A DNA stretch of 64,000 nucleotides, taken from Saccharina japonica (Eukaryota > Sar > Phaeophyceae > Laminariales > Laminariaceae). The first letter of the stretch is position 1; the number at the start of each line of letters is the position of its first letter. The notes beneath the pieces are model-generated. The model did no database searches. It had not been told where the DNA came from and was given only the letters and a program-made list of their open reading frames with translations. A program made the translations under genes and the position numbers. The stretch is from contig MEHQ01000681.1 in assembly GCA_008828725.1 (NCBI GenBank), positions 1-64,000 on the forward strand, given 5' to 3'. Below are positions 51,092 to 62,440 of the stretch, piece by piece.

Positions 51092-54000
51092 GGACTCCAA
51101 CGGATCTATTCAGCGCCCCGCTGCTGCCAACGAGGGTACGGGCTTCAAGCGTTTCCTGGCCGATCCTGACCTGGCTGGACAATGTCGAAGCGAATGATCT
51201 CCAACCACCAACGGCTCTTTCGTCCTCAGCGTCAATTTCCTCACCAAGAATCCGTTGATCTCTTGAACGCGCGTCATGCTCGTGCGGTTCTTGAGGCATG
51301 GATGGAGGGAGGGAGGGAGGGAGGGGAGGGTTACTGTCCGTCTCTCTGGAGCGGGAAAAGGGGGAACAATCAGGTGGACGCAACGACGGCGTCTAGCGCT
51401 AAGGAAGGCGTTGTTTTTTGCTGAGGGTTTCCGGTTATCGCGGCGTTTTTTTGTTTTGTTTTTTTCTATTTTTTTGTTTCTTCACGTTGCTGCAAAAGAA
51501 ACGTAGCGTACTTTGTATTATTTCATGTTGTCCTCGTTTTTCTTTTTTCTTTCTTTTTTCTTTTTTTGTCTGTTTTGTCTTCTTTTTTTTGTGTCCTTCC
51601 GTCTCTTTTTTCCTGTTTTGGTTTCTCTGTTTCTTGCGCTGTTTTTGCTGCACCGTTTATATTCCGTTAGTCCGGGCTTCGGCTGCGAGCTTGGTACATC
51701 TAGATATATACATATATTGAGACAACTCGGGGGTAAAACTACCCGTGTTTTCCGGAGAAGCGGTGGACGGAAGACGCCGCCCGTATGTGAGCGTAAGAGT
51801 CCATCATTGATGATAGGGCGGGGTAGCATACATGCAGGCCCAGCCAGGCCCACAGGCGTTTTATGTGTTTTGCGCGGGATAACGTTCAGGGATCGAGGAT
51901 GGTGCGCTGTATGCGCGTCCGTGTGTGCATGTTTTTTTTTTTTCGTTCGCGTTTTTGCTCTGGGATTTTTTTTGTTTTTTTTCTTCTCCTCGCTTTTTTT
52001 GCTCGAGGAACTGTCGCTTCTGGAAGTGAGGGACGTGTTGAGGTTGATCACATTTGCGTAAAAATCAATGAGCGCCACTAGTAGTAGAAGTACAAAAATG
52101 GGTATGTGCAGTTTTGTTTCGAGGCACACCGCAGTATGTAGAGCTAAAAAGCTGGTTTTGCCGTTTTTTTTTTTTTTTGGCCGATTGTAAGGAAGCGCTC
52201 CCGACTGCCCAAGCTATACGTGATTCCCGAAACAACTCTTCGGCGTTAGGTAGCGTTGCACACGCACGGGCCGTGCAGCAGTACCATGGTAGGATCGGAT
52301 TGGACTTTGCACCCTGCCCTCGTTGATTATCGCCCCTCCTCATTCAGGCAGGCTCAGGTGTGGCCAGATGACTGGCCCCACGGGACTGCCGGCCGTCCTG
52401 GGCTCGGGATACGGGCAAGTAGCGGCAGGGAGGAACCCTCGAGCAAGTGCACAATCGGGAGAGTTCCTTTGGTCTGGTCTGGTCTGGTCTGGTCGGGTCT
52501 GGTGCGGTCTGATCCGAGGCTCGCGGCCGTCGTCTCGGGGCGTCGTCTGTGGTGCTGTGGTCGATGGAAAAAAGGGTCTTTATCTTGCTGGTGGTTCTGT
52601 GTCTCTGCCCGTGGGCTGCTGGCTGGACCGTGGGCTGGATGAGTCGATGGATATGAGCTAGGGGGTCTGTGGGCTGTGGCCTGTGGCGGGTGGTCTGTGG
52701 CCTGTGGCCTGGGGGGACTGTCTTTCATGTTCTTGGGGAAAATTCGGGGTCTGATGAGAAGAGAGGACTGGGATTCGGGGCTGGATGGAGTCTGGGTTGC
52801 CGGAAGGAGGAAGAAAAGGCGGTACGGGCATGACGGGAGTGTTTTGGCGGGGGTTGGTGTTGGGGGGTTTGGGGGTTGCTGTAGATGTTCATTACTCGTA
52901 GCGGGACGCGTGTTGAAGTTGAAATAGTGCAGAAAAAGCGAAGTTTGTGTCAGCACCCGCTGGAGCCAAATCGAAAAAAACAAAACAAAACAAAACGCAG
53001 ATTGTATAACCCGCCATCGACCGGGCTCATCAAAGCTCACCCGCCCGTCCGCTCATGCAAGTTATTCGTCGACATGTGTAGGGTAGGGAGTCCCTTCACT
53101 CTTTACTAATAATACCATAAAAGTGACCGCACATCAACTCCCAAGACTTTTACGCGATGACGCGAGTGCAGTTGTAAAGGGGGTACGGGTACTTTGTGTG
53201 CGACGCGATTCATCACACGCCTTTATGCCTGCTTGCCTTGTGTTACCTGCTGCTGAGCGTTCGTTTTGTTGGCCTCCTTTGTCGGTAGCGCTATCGAGGG
53301 CAGCGATCGCTATTTCTGTGTCACTGGCTGACGACGCCACAACTCGCGTTTACGTACGTTCCACGTCTAATCACAACGTCACGTTTTTGCCAAGCTTTGT
53401 TTTGCTGTTGAGTGGCGGTCGAAAATTCGGACGGGAGGCAGGCAGGCAGGCAGGCCCGCTGTGCTTGCTCTATGATATGCGCACGCTCGCGTTGTATGCT
53501 CATGTTGTATGCGCTGTATGCGCACGCTCGTGTCGTATGTGCTGTATGCGCACGCTCGTGTCGTATGCGCTGTATGCGCACGCTCGTGTTGTATGCGCTG
53601 TATGCGCACGCTCGTGTTGTATGCGCTGTATGCGCACGCTCGTATTGTATGCGTTGTATGCGCACGCTCGTGTAGAATGCGTTGTATGTGCACGCTCGCC
53701 CCCCCCCCCGCACGCGTTTGTTTCCCCTTTTGCGCTCGCTAGCTGCCCGGCGAGGAGACCGCCGTGCCTTGCCTTTCGTCTTGCCGTGCGAGCCCGTTGT
53801 TGGACGCTCGAAAGGCGGCTGGATGGATGGATAGCGAACCACACTGGTCACCCCACCCTTGGATCGACGTGGTGTTGCTGCTTGCGCCTAAGTCCGCATA
53901 TACATATCACTCTTGTCCAGGAGTGTAAGGACCGTTTGGTTATTAAGTTTTTACCCTAACGGTTCTTACTTTTTCGGACAAAGGGATATAAGATAGCGGC

Positions 54001-54663
54001 ACTTAGCGGTTTCCGGTCCTGCGAACAAACGTGGATCGCCCACCTGGAGATGGGAAAACAAATCACGAGCGACACACGTCACAGTCGGGTCGGGAGCGAA
54101 GGGGTGGTGCTAGGATGATGAGACAAGGTGAAGACGTCTAGTTTTTTTCATACCCTGGATGGTTTCTTCCTAGGGGGAGACCAAAGCCGACTTATGTTTT
54201 TTCGGAACCCAGCCACCTGCACACACACGTGTGTGCGGTCTTGAGGACACTTCGGGGTACTACATTCTTATTTTTATTTTTCCTTCAGTATTCATGGTTC
54301 CACCGGTAAAAACGATACTGCGTTTTTTCGCGGTATCACGTGTCAGGTACGAGTGCGTATGCTCTTTTGATTACGTTTTTTTTTTTTTTTTTGGTCGACC
54401 AGAGGGTGGCGGCGCGTAGGATGTTTCTTGGATGATGTTAACCTTGTGGATGGAGAGTACGCTGTACCATAGCCTTTTGTGTGTGTTTTCGAACTGCGTG
54501 TTGTTCGGTCGTCGCCCAAGCTACATGCCGGCGGCCAGGTAAACGGTTTTCCCAAAGAGGGGTGTTTTTTTTTCCTTCACAATATTCCCTTGCGGGTACC
54601 TCTTTCTTGTACCTAGCATTGGTGTGCTCCCTGTATGAATCTGCCTATATGACACGACGAAAG
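51092..54663. other. SR 3' flank and gene-free stretch
   Basis: T-rich tracts (51430-51660, 51930-52010) and a (GGTCT)n-like run (52470-52510) dominate. ORFs of 180-280 codons here are low complexity or lie on the 28-bp repeat, so none is called. A hairpin GTAAGGACCGTTTGG / CCCTAACGGTTCTTAC is at about 53927-53968. Confidence 0.4.
53478..53700. repeat. 28-bp minisatellite, about eight copies
   Basis: Unit CGCTCGTGTCGTATGCGCTG + TATGCGCA. Since 28 = 3x9+1, three units make an 84-bp coding period, so one frame cycles through all three readings without a stop on both strands. Confidence 0.9.
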
Positions 54664-54843
54664 CAGCAAGGCTGTTCGCGGCCCAGGTCAAACCTCCCGG
54701 GTCGCGGGTCAGGTCAAACCTCCCGGGTCGCGGGTCAGGTCAAACCTCCCGGGTCCGGACCCAGGCCCAGTGATATTTTGAAAACCTCACCCGACCCGAC
54801 CCGACCCGACCCGTGAGATGACCCGTGAAGAACCCTATAGAAT
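54664..54843. mobile_element. CGGGT-rich fold-back element (family D), copy 3
   Basis: Left end AAGGCTGTTCGCGGCCCAGG, then three units GTCAAACCTCCCGGGTCGCG, right part CACCCGACCCGACCCGACCC and terminus GACCCGTGAAGAACCCTAT. Confidence 0.6.
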
Positions 54844-54944
54844 AGGGGAGTTCTGGTGCTTTTCCACAAGCCGTAAGAGATTTTACCGTGGTACCGCTGC
54901 GGATATCCCCCCCACAGGGTCATGTAGAAGCAGTTTGGACCCGC

Positions 54945-55082
54945 GAGGGGGGGGAGGGGGGGTGTACTTCATTTTCATGCATGGCCGTGGTCGTATGACC
55001 ATAGACCCTCGCATCCCTACAATGCCGGGACGAAGCATGTCGGGTTTTCACCGACCAGGCAGGCATTGCTATCACCAAGGAG
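54945..55082 (-). mobile_element. 5'-truncated poly(C)-tailed LINE (family C), antisense
   Basis: G-rich run 54948-54962, TGTACTTCATTTTCATGCAT, GGCCGTGGTCGTATGACCAT, ACAATGCCGGGACGAAGCAT, ACCGACCAGGCAGGCATTGC. Nearly identical to 13719-13850. Confidence 0.7.
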
Positions 55083-55733
55083 GGGGGCGTTGAAATGGAG
55101 TCAAGCTGTGCGCATCCTAGAATGAGAGAATGCTTCTTATGCTGTCGAGCTTCTCCCACGCGCCGTCCGAATAGCTTCTTCACGACTCTTTTTTTTGTAT
55201 TTCTCCCGTTTTCAAGTACGTATGATACTACAATAGGTATTATAGTTTGTGGCGTCAGGGGACGTTCGCGAGGGTATCCCAGCATGTACCCGGACGCCAA
55301 ACGTTTCTTACGATAGTCTCTTAACGGTGGCCTCTGATCTCATGATATTGGTAGATAACTGTCGTGTGTGGTGAATATATCGGGTTTTGCTTGATGGCTG
55401 TCTGGCGAGGATATCGGATTATTACTTCGTCGAGACCTGTCTTGAGGATTGCTTGAGCGAGGATGTCGGATTTTGCTTCATAGAGCCCTGTCTGGTGAGA
55501 AAATAGGATTGTTAGGGACCTACGTGCAAGTATGTCGGATTGCTAGAGACCTGTTTGGCGAGGGTGTCAGATTGCTGAGACCTGTCCGGCGAGGATTTCG
55601 CATTGCTGGGGACCTGTATGTCGAAACTATTGGGTTGCTGCACAGGGGGCCGCGCGCTATCTGCGAAGTGGTTTCTACGGTTACCCTGAACAGTCCCACA
55701 GTCCCAGGCAAATTTGTTTTCTGTTCTTTCTTG

Positions 55734-55819
55734 ACCCCTTAAGAACTGGTCCCACGTATTTAGGGACAAACTACTTAAAATTAGTGTGGGATACGTTCTT
55801 TCAGTTGTGAATGGGTTAT
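55734..55819. mobile_element. Fold-back element family E, copy 6
   Basis: CCCCTTAAGAACTGGTCCCA and CAGTTGTGAATGGGTTAT ends, core AGGGACAAACTACTTAAAAT. Confidence 0.45.
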
Positions 55820-56957
55820 AAGAACGTTTTCTGCTGAGGTGTCGATCCCTCTAACGAGGTGTTGACCAATCAAATTATGCCAACGAGCAAACAACATGGG
55901 GGTATCATCATGAACGCACGTTGTCAATTCGGAGAGAGAGGGTTACTATTAATACTGTAGACGGGCATCATAAAACTACTCGTACAGCAGTGTGGCGTGG
56001 GACATATCGCAAATTGATGGCTTGGTGCAAGCGTTACCGGGCGGTGTGTGTTTTTTCCATTTCTATTGATGAATGTTTTTATTTTTTTGTAGTTTTGGCC
56101 TGTTTGCATTAGTGTCTGCAGGAGGGTTATTTGCTTTGGCCTCTGCTGGCTGGACGTTTGTCGGAGAGGCTAGGCATGTGACAGAAACAATACCCAGGTA
56201 CCCACGCAGTATGCTAATATTTGTCGATTAAGTTCTGGCGCCATCGTACGCGGTCTACTCTTCGTGACGGTTTGTCCCTCTCGTGGTTCGTGCCGAGATA
56301 GAACGTGTTTTTTTTTCTGTTTTTTTACTCATACGGTAGGTATATATAGGGTAGCACGCGAGCACGGCTTAACTAAGTAAGGTTGTCGAATTGGTGGTGT
56401 AATGCGTGGCGGTCAGAAACTGCTTTATTAATACGCCTAGTGTGGTTGGCCAGCAAGGATGATAGTCACGGCGCACGCGGAGAAATATACGACACTATTA
56501 CTATTATTACTACGATACTGTTGAATATTGTTTGATCACGGGTACATCATGGTGAGTGACGCGCAGACTGTCAAGAGATGGCGACGTACGACGTTCCTTG
56601 TGCGAAGTGTGCCCTGGGCAACAACGACATGCATGCAGTGCACTCCCGCGAAGCGAGGTTCACGCAATGCATATATCATCCAGTATTCAGACACGATCAT
56701 ACCTTCGCTTTTTGTTGTTGAATGGTTTCATTCCTTCACGCAGTCACAGCTGCTAAGCAGTGGTACCTGTTATTTTGCTTTTTCTTGTCTACTACGTAGT
56801 GCGCAGTTGTCGGTGCGTTTACCTCTTTTGTTCACCTACTAGTTTAATCTACTACGACGTTACTACTCGCGCGCGTACTCGTGGGCGTCCATTCATCCAT
56901 CCATACATACATCCATGGGGCTCACCGTATACATCATGCCCAAATAACTCGGAAAGT

Positions 56958-57235
56958 GTTTATTTCCGAGCCGTTTACTCACCAGGTATGATACGTGAAT
57001 ACATGGACGGATAAAAAGCGCGAACTCGCCCAGAGGCGGCTGGTTAACCGCGTTCATAATTTACTCGAAGCCTCCATGCCCTCTTTGTATATGCCTACAC
57101 GTTTATTTCCGAACCGTTTACTCACCAGGTACGTGAATACATGGACGGGTAGAAAACACGAACTCACCCAGAGGCGGCTGGTTGATCGCCTTCATAATTT
57201 ACTCGTAGCGTCCATGCCTCTCCTGTTCGCATGCC
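56958..57235 (+). repeat. 141-bp tandem duplication that keeps one frame open
   Basis: Two copies of GTTTATTTCCGA-CCGTTTACTCACCAGGTA ... CCCAGAGGCGGCTGGTT ... TTCATAATTTACTCG are 141 bp (47 codons) apart, so both copies share a frame (RRLVNRVHNLL and RRLVDRLHNLL). No start, family or splice sites were recognised. Confidence 0.55.
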
Positions 57236-57394
57236 TACATGTCATGCAAGTGCATACATCATGTCAAGTATCGGCACCCAATTTCGTTTGCACGCGTGGA
57301 CGCCGAGTGCAATGCTAACTTTTGCCTACTGTGTAGTACCTGTCAGACCAAAATTCCAAAAAGAGGAGGGATGTCGTACATTATTTGGCTTTTT

Positions 57395-60250
57395 CGTGGC
57401 ATGTCGCGGACGCTGTCGCGACATGGCGCGGACAGTGCCACGACATGACGCGGAACGCCCGCCGCGGCACGACCCGCGGCGAGGCCCGCGGCAAGCGCCA
57501 CGACACGCCACGGAACATTACGCCGCAAGCCCCGCGACAACACCGGCGGCACGACTCACGGCCATGTCCGCGGCGTGTGTCGCGGCAAGCACCGCGGCGT
57601 GTGTCTCGGCAAGCACCGCGGCGAGTGTCGCGGCGAGTGTTGCGGCGTGTGTCGCGGTGTTTGTCGCGGCAAGCACCGCGGGGTGTGTCGCGGCAAGCCC
57701 CACGGCGAGTGTCGTAACCCCAACCCTAACGCGCCACAACTCACGCCGCGACATTTTTTCAAACACACACCGCGACAACTGTCGCGACACACGCCGCGAA
57801 ACACAGCGCGAAACTAGACGCGACACACGCCGCGACATTTGACGAGAAACCTGAAGCGGTACTTGCCGCCAGCACGTATCAACGTGCTTTCCGCGGCGCA
57901 TGCCGTGGCAGTTGCCTTGGCGCTGGCCGTGGCATGCCGCGGCCACTGCCACGGGAAGAACCGTGGCGCAATCCGCGACGGCGCCAACGTATCGCGGCAT
58001 CTCGCGACATGCCGCGACACGTACGGCGGACAGGGTCACAAAAAAGTCAAATATAATGCAGATCCGTGGAGCGAACGATCCCGAACGATTGACCCCCGTA
58101 CGGCAACGCGTATGGATAGCCGACCACACGCGGTCGGTCTGCGTCAATTTTCCACCTTCTGGGGTGCATGTGCCGTGTGTGCTGAGCGCCACGATTTTTG
58201 CTGAAAGCTCGTCTTCCAAGCCATTATGGATCCAGCTACGAGACGAGTGAGTACACACTACCAATACATTCCCTAGTTTTCTGGGGCTCTCTGTGGCGGA
58301 AAGTCCACATGTGTCCGATCGAAATGTGACCGTCAGATCAAAATACTGGGCTTAACACCGCAACAGTTTTCTGCAGTGTAATCCAATAAGCAGTACACTG
58401 GGGAACAGCACGGCAAATGAAATATCGGTGGCGCTGCATTGCATTGCATTGTTGTCCATTTCCAGAAACAAGCCACCACCCGCTACTACCTTCTACTAGT
58501 ATTAAAGCCGTACAACATCACCAAGCAACGAAATACGAGACAGCCATACACAACACGCAAAATCAAGCGAAGGATTGTGTGACACCCCCCCTAAGAGTAA
58601 TTGCATAAATGAACACCTGACTTTTTCATGGCATGCCGTGGCATGCAGTGGGCAATGCCGCCGGTAGTGCCGCGGCATGTCGCGGCAGCCCACGACATAT
58701 ACGACGACATGCCGTGGAACGACTGCCGCGGCAAAACGCACGGCAAGCGCCACGGCAATCCTTGCGGCATGTCTCGGTATGGCCCAAGGTAACCGCGGCA
58801 CGACCCACGGCATGTACCGCAGTAGTACCCGCGGCAAGATCCCACGGTAAGCCCCGTGGCACATACCGCGGCAACACACCCACCGCTGCACTCGCGACAT
58901 GTAACACGGCAACACCCGCGGCAAGCACCGCAGCAGCCCACGACATTTTCCACGACACGCTGTGGAACGACTGCCGTGGCAAGGCACACGGCAAGCGCAA
59001 CGGTAACTCTTGCGTCTTGGTATAAAGCAAGGTAACCAGGGCACGCTACGGCAAGACCCACGGCAAGACCCACGGCATGTACCGCAGTAACACCCGCAAC
59101 AAACCCCGCTGCATATACCGTGGCAAGTCCCGCCGCATGTGTCGCGGCAACACCCGCGGCAAGCACCGCGGCAAGTCCCGCGGACGCGTGCTACGATAGG
59201 AGGTAGCACTTTAAGGCTGAAAAAAAATCCGAGTGACGGCGCTCCTTTAACCCGAAACCGTCCGAATTTCATTATTTGTGTTGAAAGTTTTTTCATGTTC
59301 TTCTTATTATGCCATAGGATTGCTCACCGGGTATCATAGCATTTTTATTTTCCTCCAAACATATATTGTTTGGGTGATGTATGGAGCTCGAACGCGTGCT
59401 ACGGTAGAGGTAGCACTTTTTGGCTGAATCGTTTTCTGAACGATCAGGCTCCTTAACCCAATTTCGTCGGACTTTCATTCTTGTGACGAATTTACTTTCA
59501 GAGTATATATACCTCGGTCATGATATTTTTCATCCGGTACGTACAGTAGCACTTTTATTTCCCTCCAAAATCATTTTTCGGTGAGGTATGACGCTCCTCA
59601 AGCGAGGAGCTCAGAAAAAAACATTATGCATCTCTATCGTAGCATGCGTCCTCGTCAAGTGACCACCCTCAAGTATTGTGCACACCTTTACCGTACCTAG
59701 CAAGCGTAAAACCCGTGGCATGTACCGCAGTAATAAAACCCGTGGCAAGTCCCGCGGCAGTTACCGCGGCAGGTACCACGACAAGGCCAGCGGAAACACC
59801 CGCAGAAAGGCCCACGGCAAGGCGCAATGCGAGGTGGGCCGCCGCCCGATCGTGCGGAGGGCTGATTATGTTTCTGCACATCGTGGGTGGGAGCAGGGTT
59901 CCAAACGGGATGGGCCCACCGCGGCGTCAGGGTGCCCTATGAGAATAGGGGGGCATTGCCGCGGTACTTGTCGCGGGACTTGCCGCGGGATTTTCCGCGG
60001 GTGTCGCGCCACACGTGTCTTGTCGTAGGTCTTGCCGCGGGTCTTGCCGCGAGCCTTGCTATGGGGTTTGCCGTGGATCTTGCCGTGGATCTTGTCGCGG
60101 GGTTTGCGGTGGGCCTTGCCGGGGATCTTGCCGTGGGATGCCATGACAAGTCCCACGGCAATATCCGCGGACACAACCAACCGTGGCACGTCCGGCACCA
60201 GATGGTAGTCCGTGGGGCTTGCCGCGGAATTCCGCGGGTACTGCCACGAA
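57395..60250. repeat. Large CCGCGGCA minisatellite complex
   Basis: Degenerate 12-bp units (ACCCGCGGCAAG, TGCCGCGGCATG and relatives) fill 57395-57860, 57885-58030, 58622-59175, 59700-59830 and 59950-60210. In the last block the unit runs reversed (CTTGCCGCGGGT). A higher-order repeat of about 256 bp is visible (58676-58775 versus 58932-59025). Both strands give long Arg/Gly/Cys/His ORFs, judged artefacts. 58030-58260 and 58260-58620 between blocks hold no recognised gene; two related ~200-bp units (CGTGCTACG-TAG-AGGTAGCAC) are at 59185 and 59390. Confidence 0.85.
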
Positions 60251-61106
60251 AAAGTAAAATAGTGTGCATCCGTACCGAATTGTCGTGCAGTCGTCGCTCA
60301 TCCATACATTCATCGTTCAGTCAACAAACCAAGAAGATAACAAAAACACAAACAAAAGCCGACCAACGTATACATATAGTTCGGCATACATGAGCGTATG
60401 CTGTACTCGTAAGTAGCCTCGCCGACCCGACGGTGATGATAATAAACACGAAAGAAAATTGGGGAGGTTTGCCCCATGAAATGGGGGGTGCAAACACACC
60501 TAACCTGTACCGCACAGGTCAGTGTTGTTGTCGTTCTAATCCGTTTGGAGCTCGGGCCAACGACAGGCGCTTGGATTTTGATTTATATGGTTTTCGCCTT
60601 GCGATATTCCACAGTTTACTGCGACCTTCTATGAACAAAATGATGCTCTTGTCCGACCGAAGCCTGTTCGTCACCCTCCAATTCAGAAGCTCTCAACCTA
60701 CCTACGCGTTTGCTTTTCCAGACGGTCCCTAACCATTGACTCTACCATAATACCGTGCGCAGCGGAAACCGATAATTGACACACACAAACAACAAGCGTC
60801 TCTCGCCCTACAACTTCCGGTTTCTCCGGTGCGCCCTGTGCCTTTGAGGTATAGGCGACCCAGCAGAACACCCCCCTCGTAAAACGCCCCGTAACTGCAA
60901 ACCCCCTCTCGGTAAAGGAGCAGCTACGTATGCAGGGGAGAACACAGAAATATAACATGTTTCTTAGTCTAATATCAAGAAATTTGTCCCCAAAACAGGA
61001 CTCCGGTCCCATGTTGACAAAGGAACAGGTGTGAGTGTGTTCCTTAGTGGGGTACATGACTCTGAGTTACCCGGATAGCAAACATGATTATGGTGGTCGT
61101 ACCTGG
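60251..61106. other. Gene-free stretch
   Basis: A 99-codon ORF (60433-60732) is unrecognised. 60965-61010 carries a piece of fold-back family E (TTTGTCCCCAAAACAGGACT). Nothing else supported. Confidence 0.3.
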
Positions 61107-61310
61107 GGAGGGGGGAGGCGGGAGGAGGGGGGAGGCGGGGGGGGGGGAGGGGGATAGGGAAGGGTGAGGGTAAGGGAGGGGAGGATGGGGGCTCGTGGAG
61201 GGGGGTTGGGGGTAGGAGGTGTGAGGTTAGGTGAGAGTGGCGCGGGGGAGGGGGAGGGGAGGTGGGGGAGGCTGGAGGGATTGGGTGGGTAGGACTGGAG
61301 TGGATTGGGG
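61107..61310. repeat. Strand-asymmetric G-rich tract
   Basis: About 200 bp of GGGGAGGGGGGAGGCGGG-type purine sequence with many runs of four or more G on the plus strand; it has strong G-quadruplex potential. Confidence 0.85.
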
Positions 61311-61319
61311 GTATATGTG

Positions 61320-62343
61320 TATAGATACCAGGTACCCTGGTAGTTGTTGTACCATGCATACGTTCGGTAGGAGGGACACTCGTATACAGTACAGGACACC
61401 TAATAAGAAACAGGAAATCTGGCCCAGGCTGGATTTCTTATTTGAGAGAGGGTGCTTTCTACACTAACTTCAAGATAAAGACTCCCGAATTTCTTGTTTC
61501 CCTCCAGATCTCAGCCTGCCTTTCTTGTTAGCCTGTTTCTTATTAGGTGTCCGGTGCTGTACTCCGTACAATAATAAAGTAGCTTGTTATGTAGCTCACC
61601 GATCGTCATGATGAGGGAGGGTTCAACGGAGATCTTTATGGTAGATATAGCTAGACCCTTCTCGAGGAACAACATGGCACTCGCAACTCGTAAGATTGGC
61701 CCCTCAGCAGCAATCGATCGCTACAACAATCTGCCGGGCGAATGTGTTGCCAATTAATGTCTATCAAGCCAGTTCTGTATGCTCGTTGAGATCTCTGAAC
61801 CAGCACAAACTAACATTTTTTTCCCGTTCCAGAAAGACCTACCGGTATAGTTATATACTATTATTAATAACACACATTTCCATGTAGTATCATATTTTTT
61901 ATATATGTAGTATATATGTGTTGCGTCATTTCTTGCTCCGCCCTCAAGAAACGGGAGGGGCGCGGGGAAAATATGCAAGGCTATGTTCTGTAGGGTACGC
62001 ACAGAACTATACCCCCGGGGTATTTTCCCGGGTATTACCCTACAGAGAACTTCTGTGAGTTCTGTAAGACATCCATACCCATATACCCGGAACTTCTGTG
62101 AGTTCTGTACGACATTCATACCCGTACCCTAACTTTTCTGTAAGTTATATACGCCCGTGCCACATTACCCGGGGTACGGGTACAGCATTTTTTCTACCTG
62201 CCCGGAACTTCTGTGAGTTCTGTACGCCCGTGCCACAATACCCGAACGGAGCTTCTGTGAGTTCTGTAACACTTCTATACCCGTACCCGGAACTTTTGTG
62301 AGTTATGTACGATATTCATACCCGTACCCGGAACTTCTTTGAG
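61320..62343. repeat. First copy of a 1.02-kb near-identical duplication
   Basis: Repeats at 62973-64000 with an offset of 1653, changing to 1657 after two extra AT units in a microsatellite near 63555. No other difference was noticed. Contains an M1 MITE (61385-61562) and an ACTTCTGTGAGTTCTGTA tandem repeat. Confidence 0.95.
61385..61562 (+). mobile_element. MITE family M1, copy 3
   Basis: Best-preserved copy: ends TACAGTACAGGACACCTAAT and ATTAGGTGTCCGGTGCTGTA. CGTA flanks both sides, a possible short duplication. Confidence 0.8.
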
Positions 62344-62440
62344 TTCTGTAAGATTGTTGCACAATACCCCGAGTACGGGTATACCTTTGCCACAATACCC
62401 GGGAACCCGGTAGGTAGTCGGGTTTAGACCATCCATCTTT
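62030..62440. repeat. Tandem repeat, 40-60-bp unit
   Basis: About seven units of CCCGGAACTTCTGTGAGTTC + TGTACGCCCGTGCCACAATA or variants, repeated again at 63690-64000 in the duplicated copy. Confidence 0.85.

Larger units (their letters stand above)
55083..57394. other. Gene-free stretch with local duplications
   Basis: A fold-back element lies at 55734-55819. A 141-bp tandem duplication lies at about 56960-57235. A 47-codon ORF at 56578-56721 (two CxxC-like cysteines, PCAKC) is unrecognised. Repeated short phrases GAGGATGTCGGATT / GACCTGTCTGG occur at 55400-55630. Confidence 0.35.

Noticed and set aside
52354-53040. 228-codon Pro/Ser/Thr-rich minus-strand ORF
   Set aside because: Composition follows repeated GGTCT and GTGGCCTGTGG motifs; no recognisable family.
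53478-53700. CRISPR-like array
   Set aside because: Repeats are contiguous without unique spacers, and the genome is eukaryotic with spliceosomal introns.
53123-53959. 278-codon ORF with CARS-type repeats
   Set aside because: The repeat part comes from the 28-bp minisatellite and both strands are equally open.
57518-60393. Long Arg/Gly/Cys/His ORFs on both strands (up to 264 codons)
   Set aside because: They follow the 12-bp CCGCGGCA units in all orientations; no start context, domain or splice sites.
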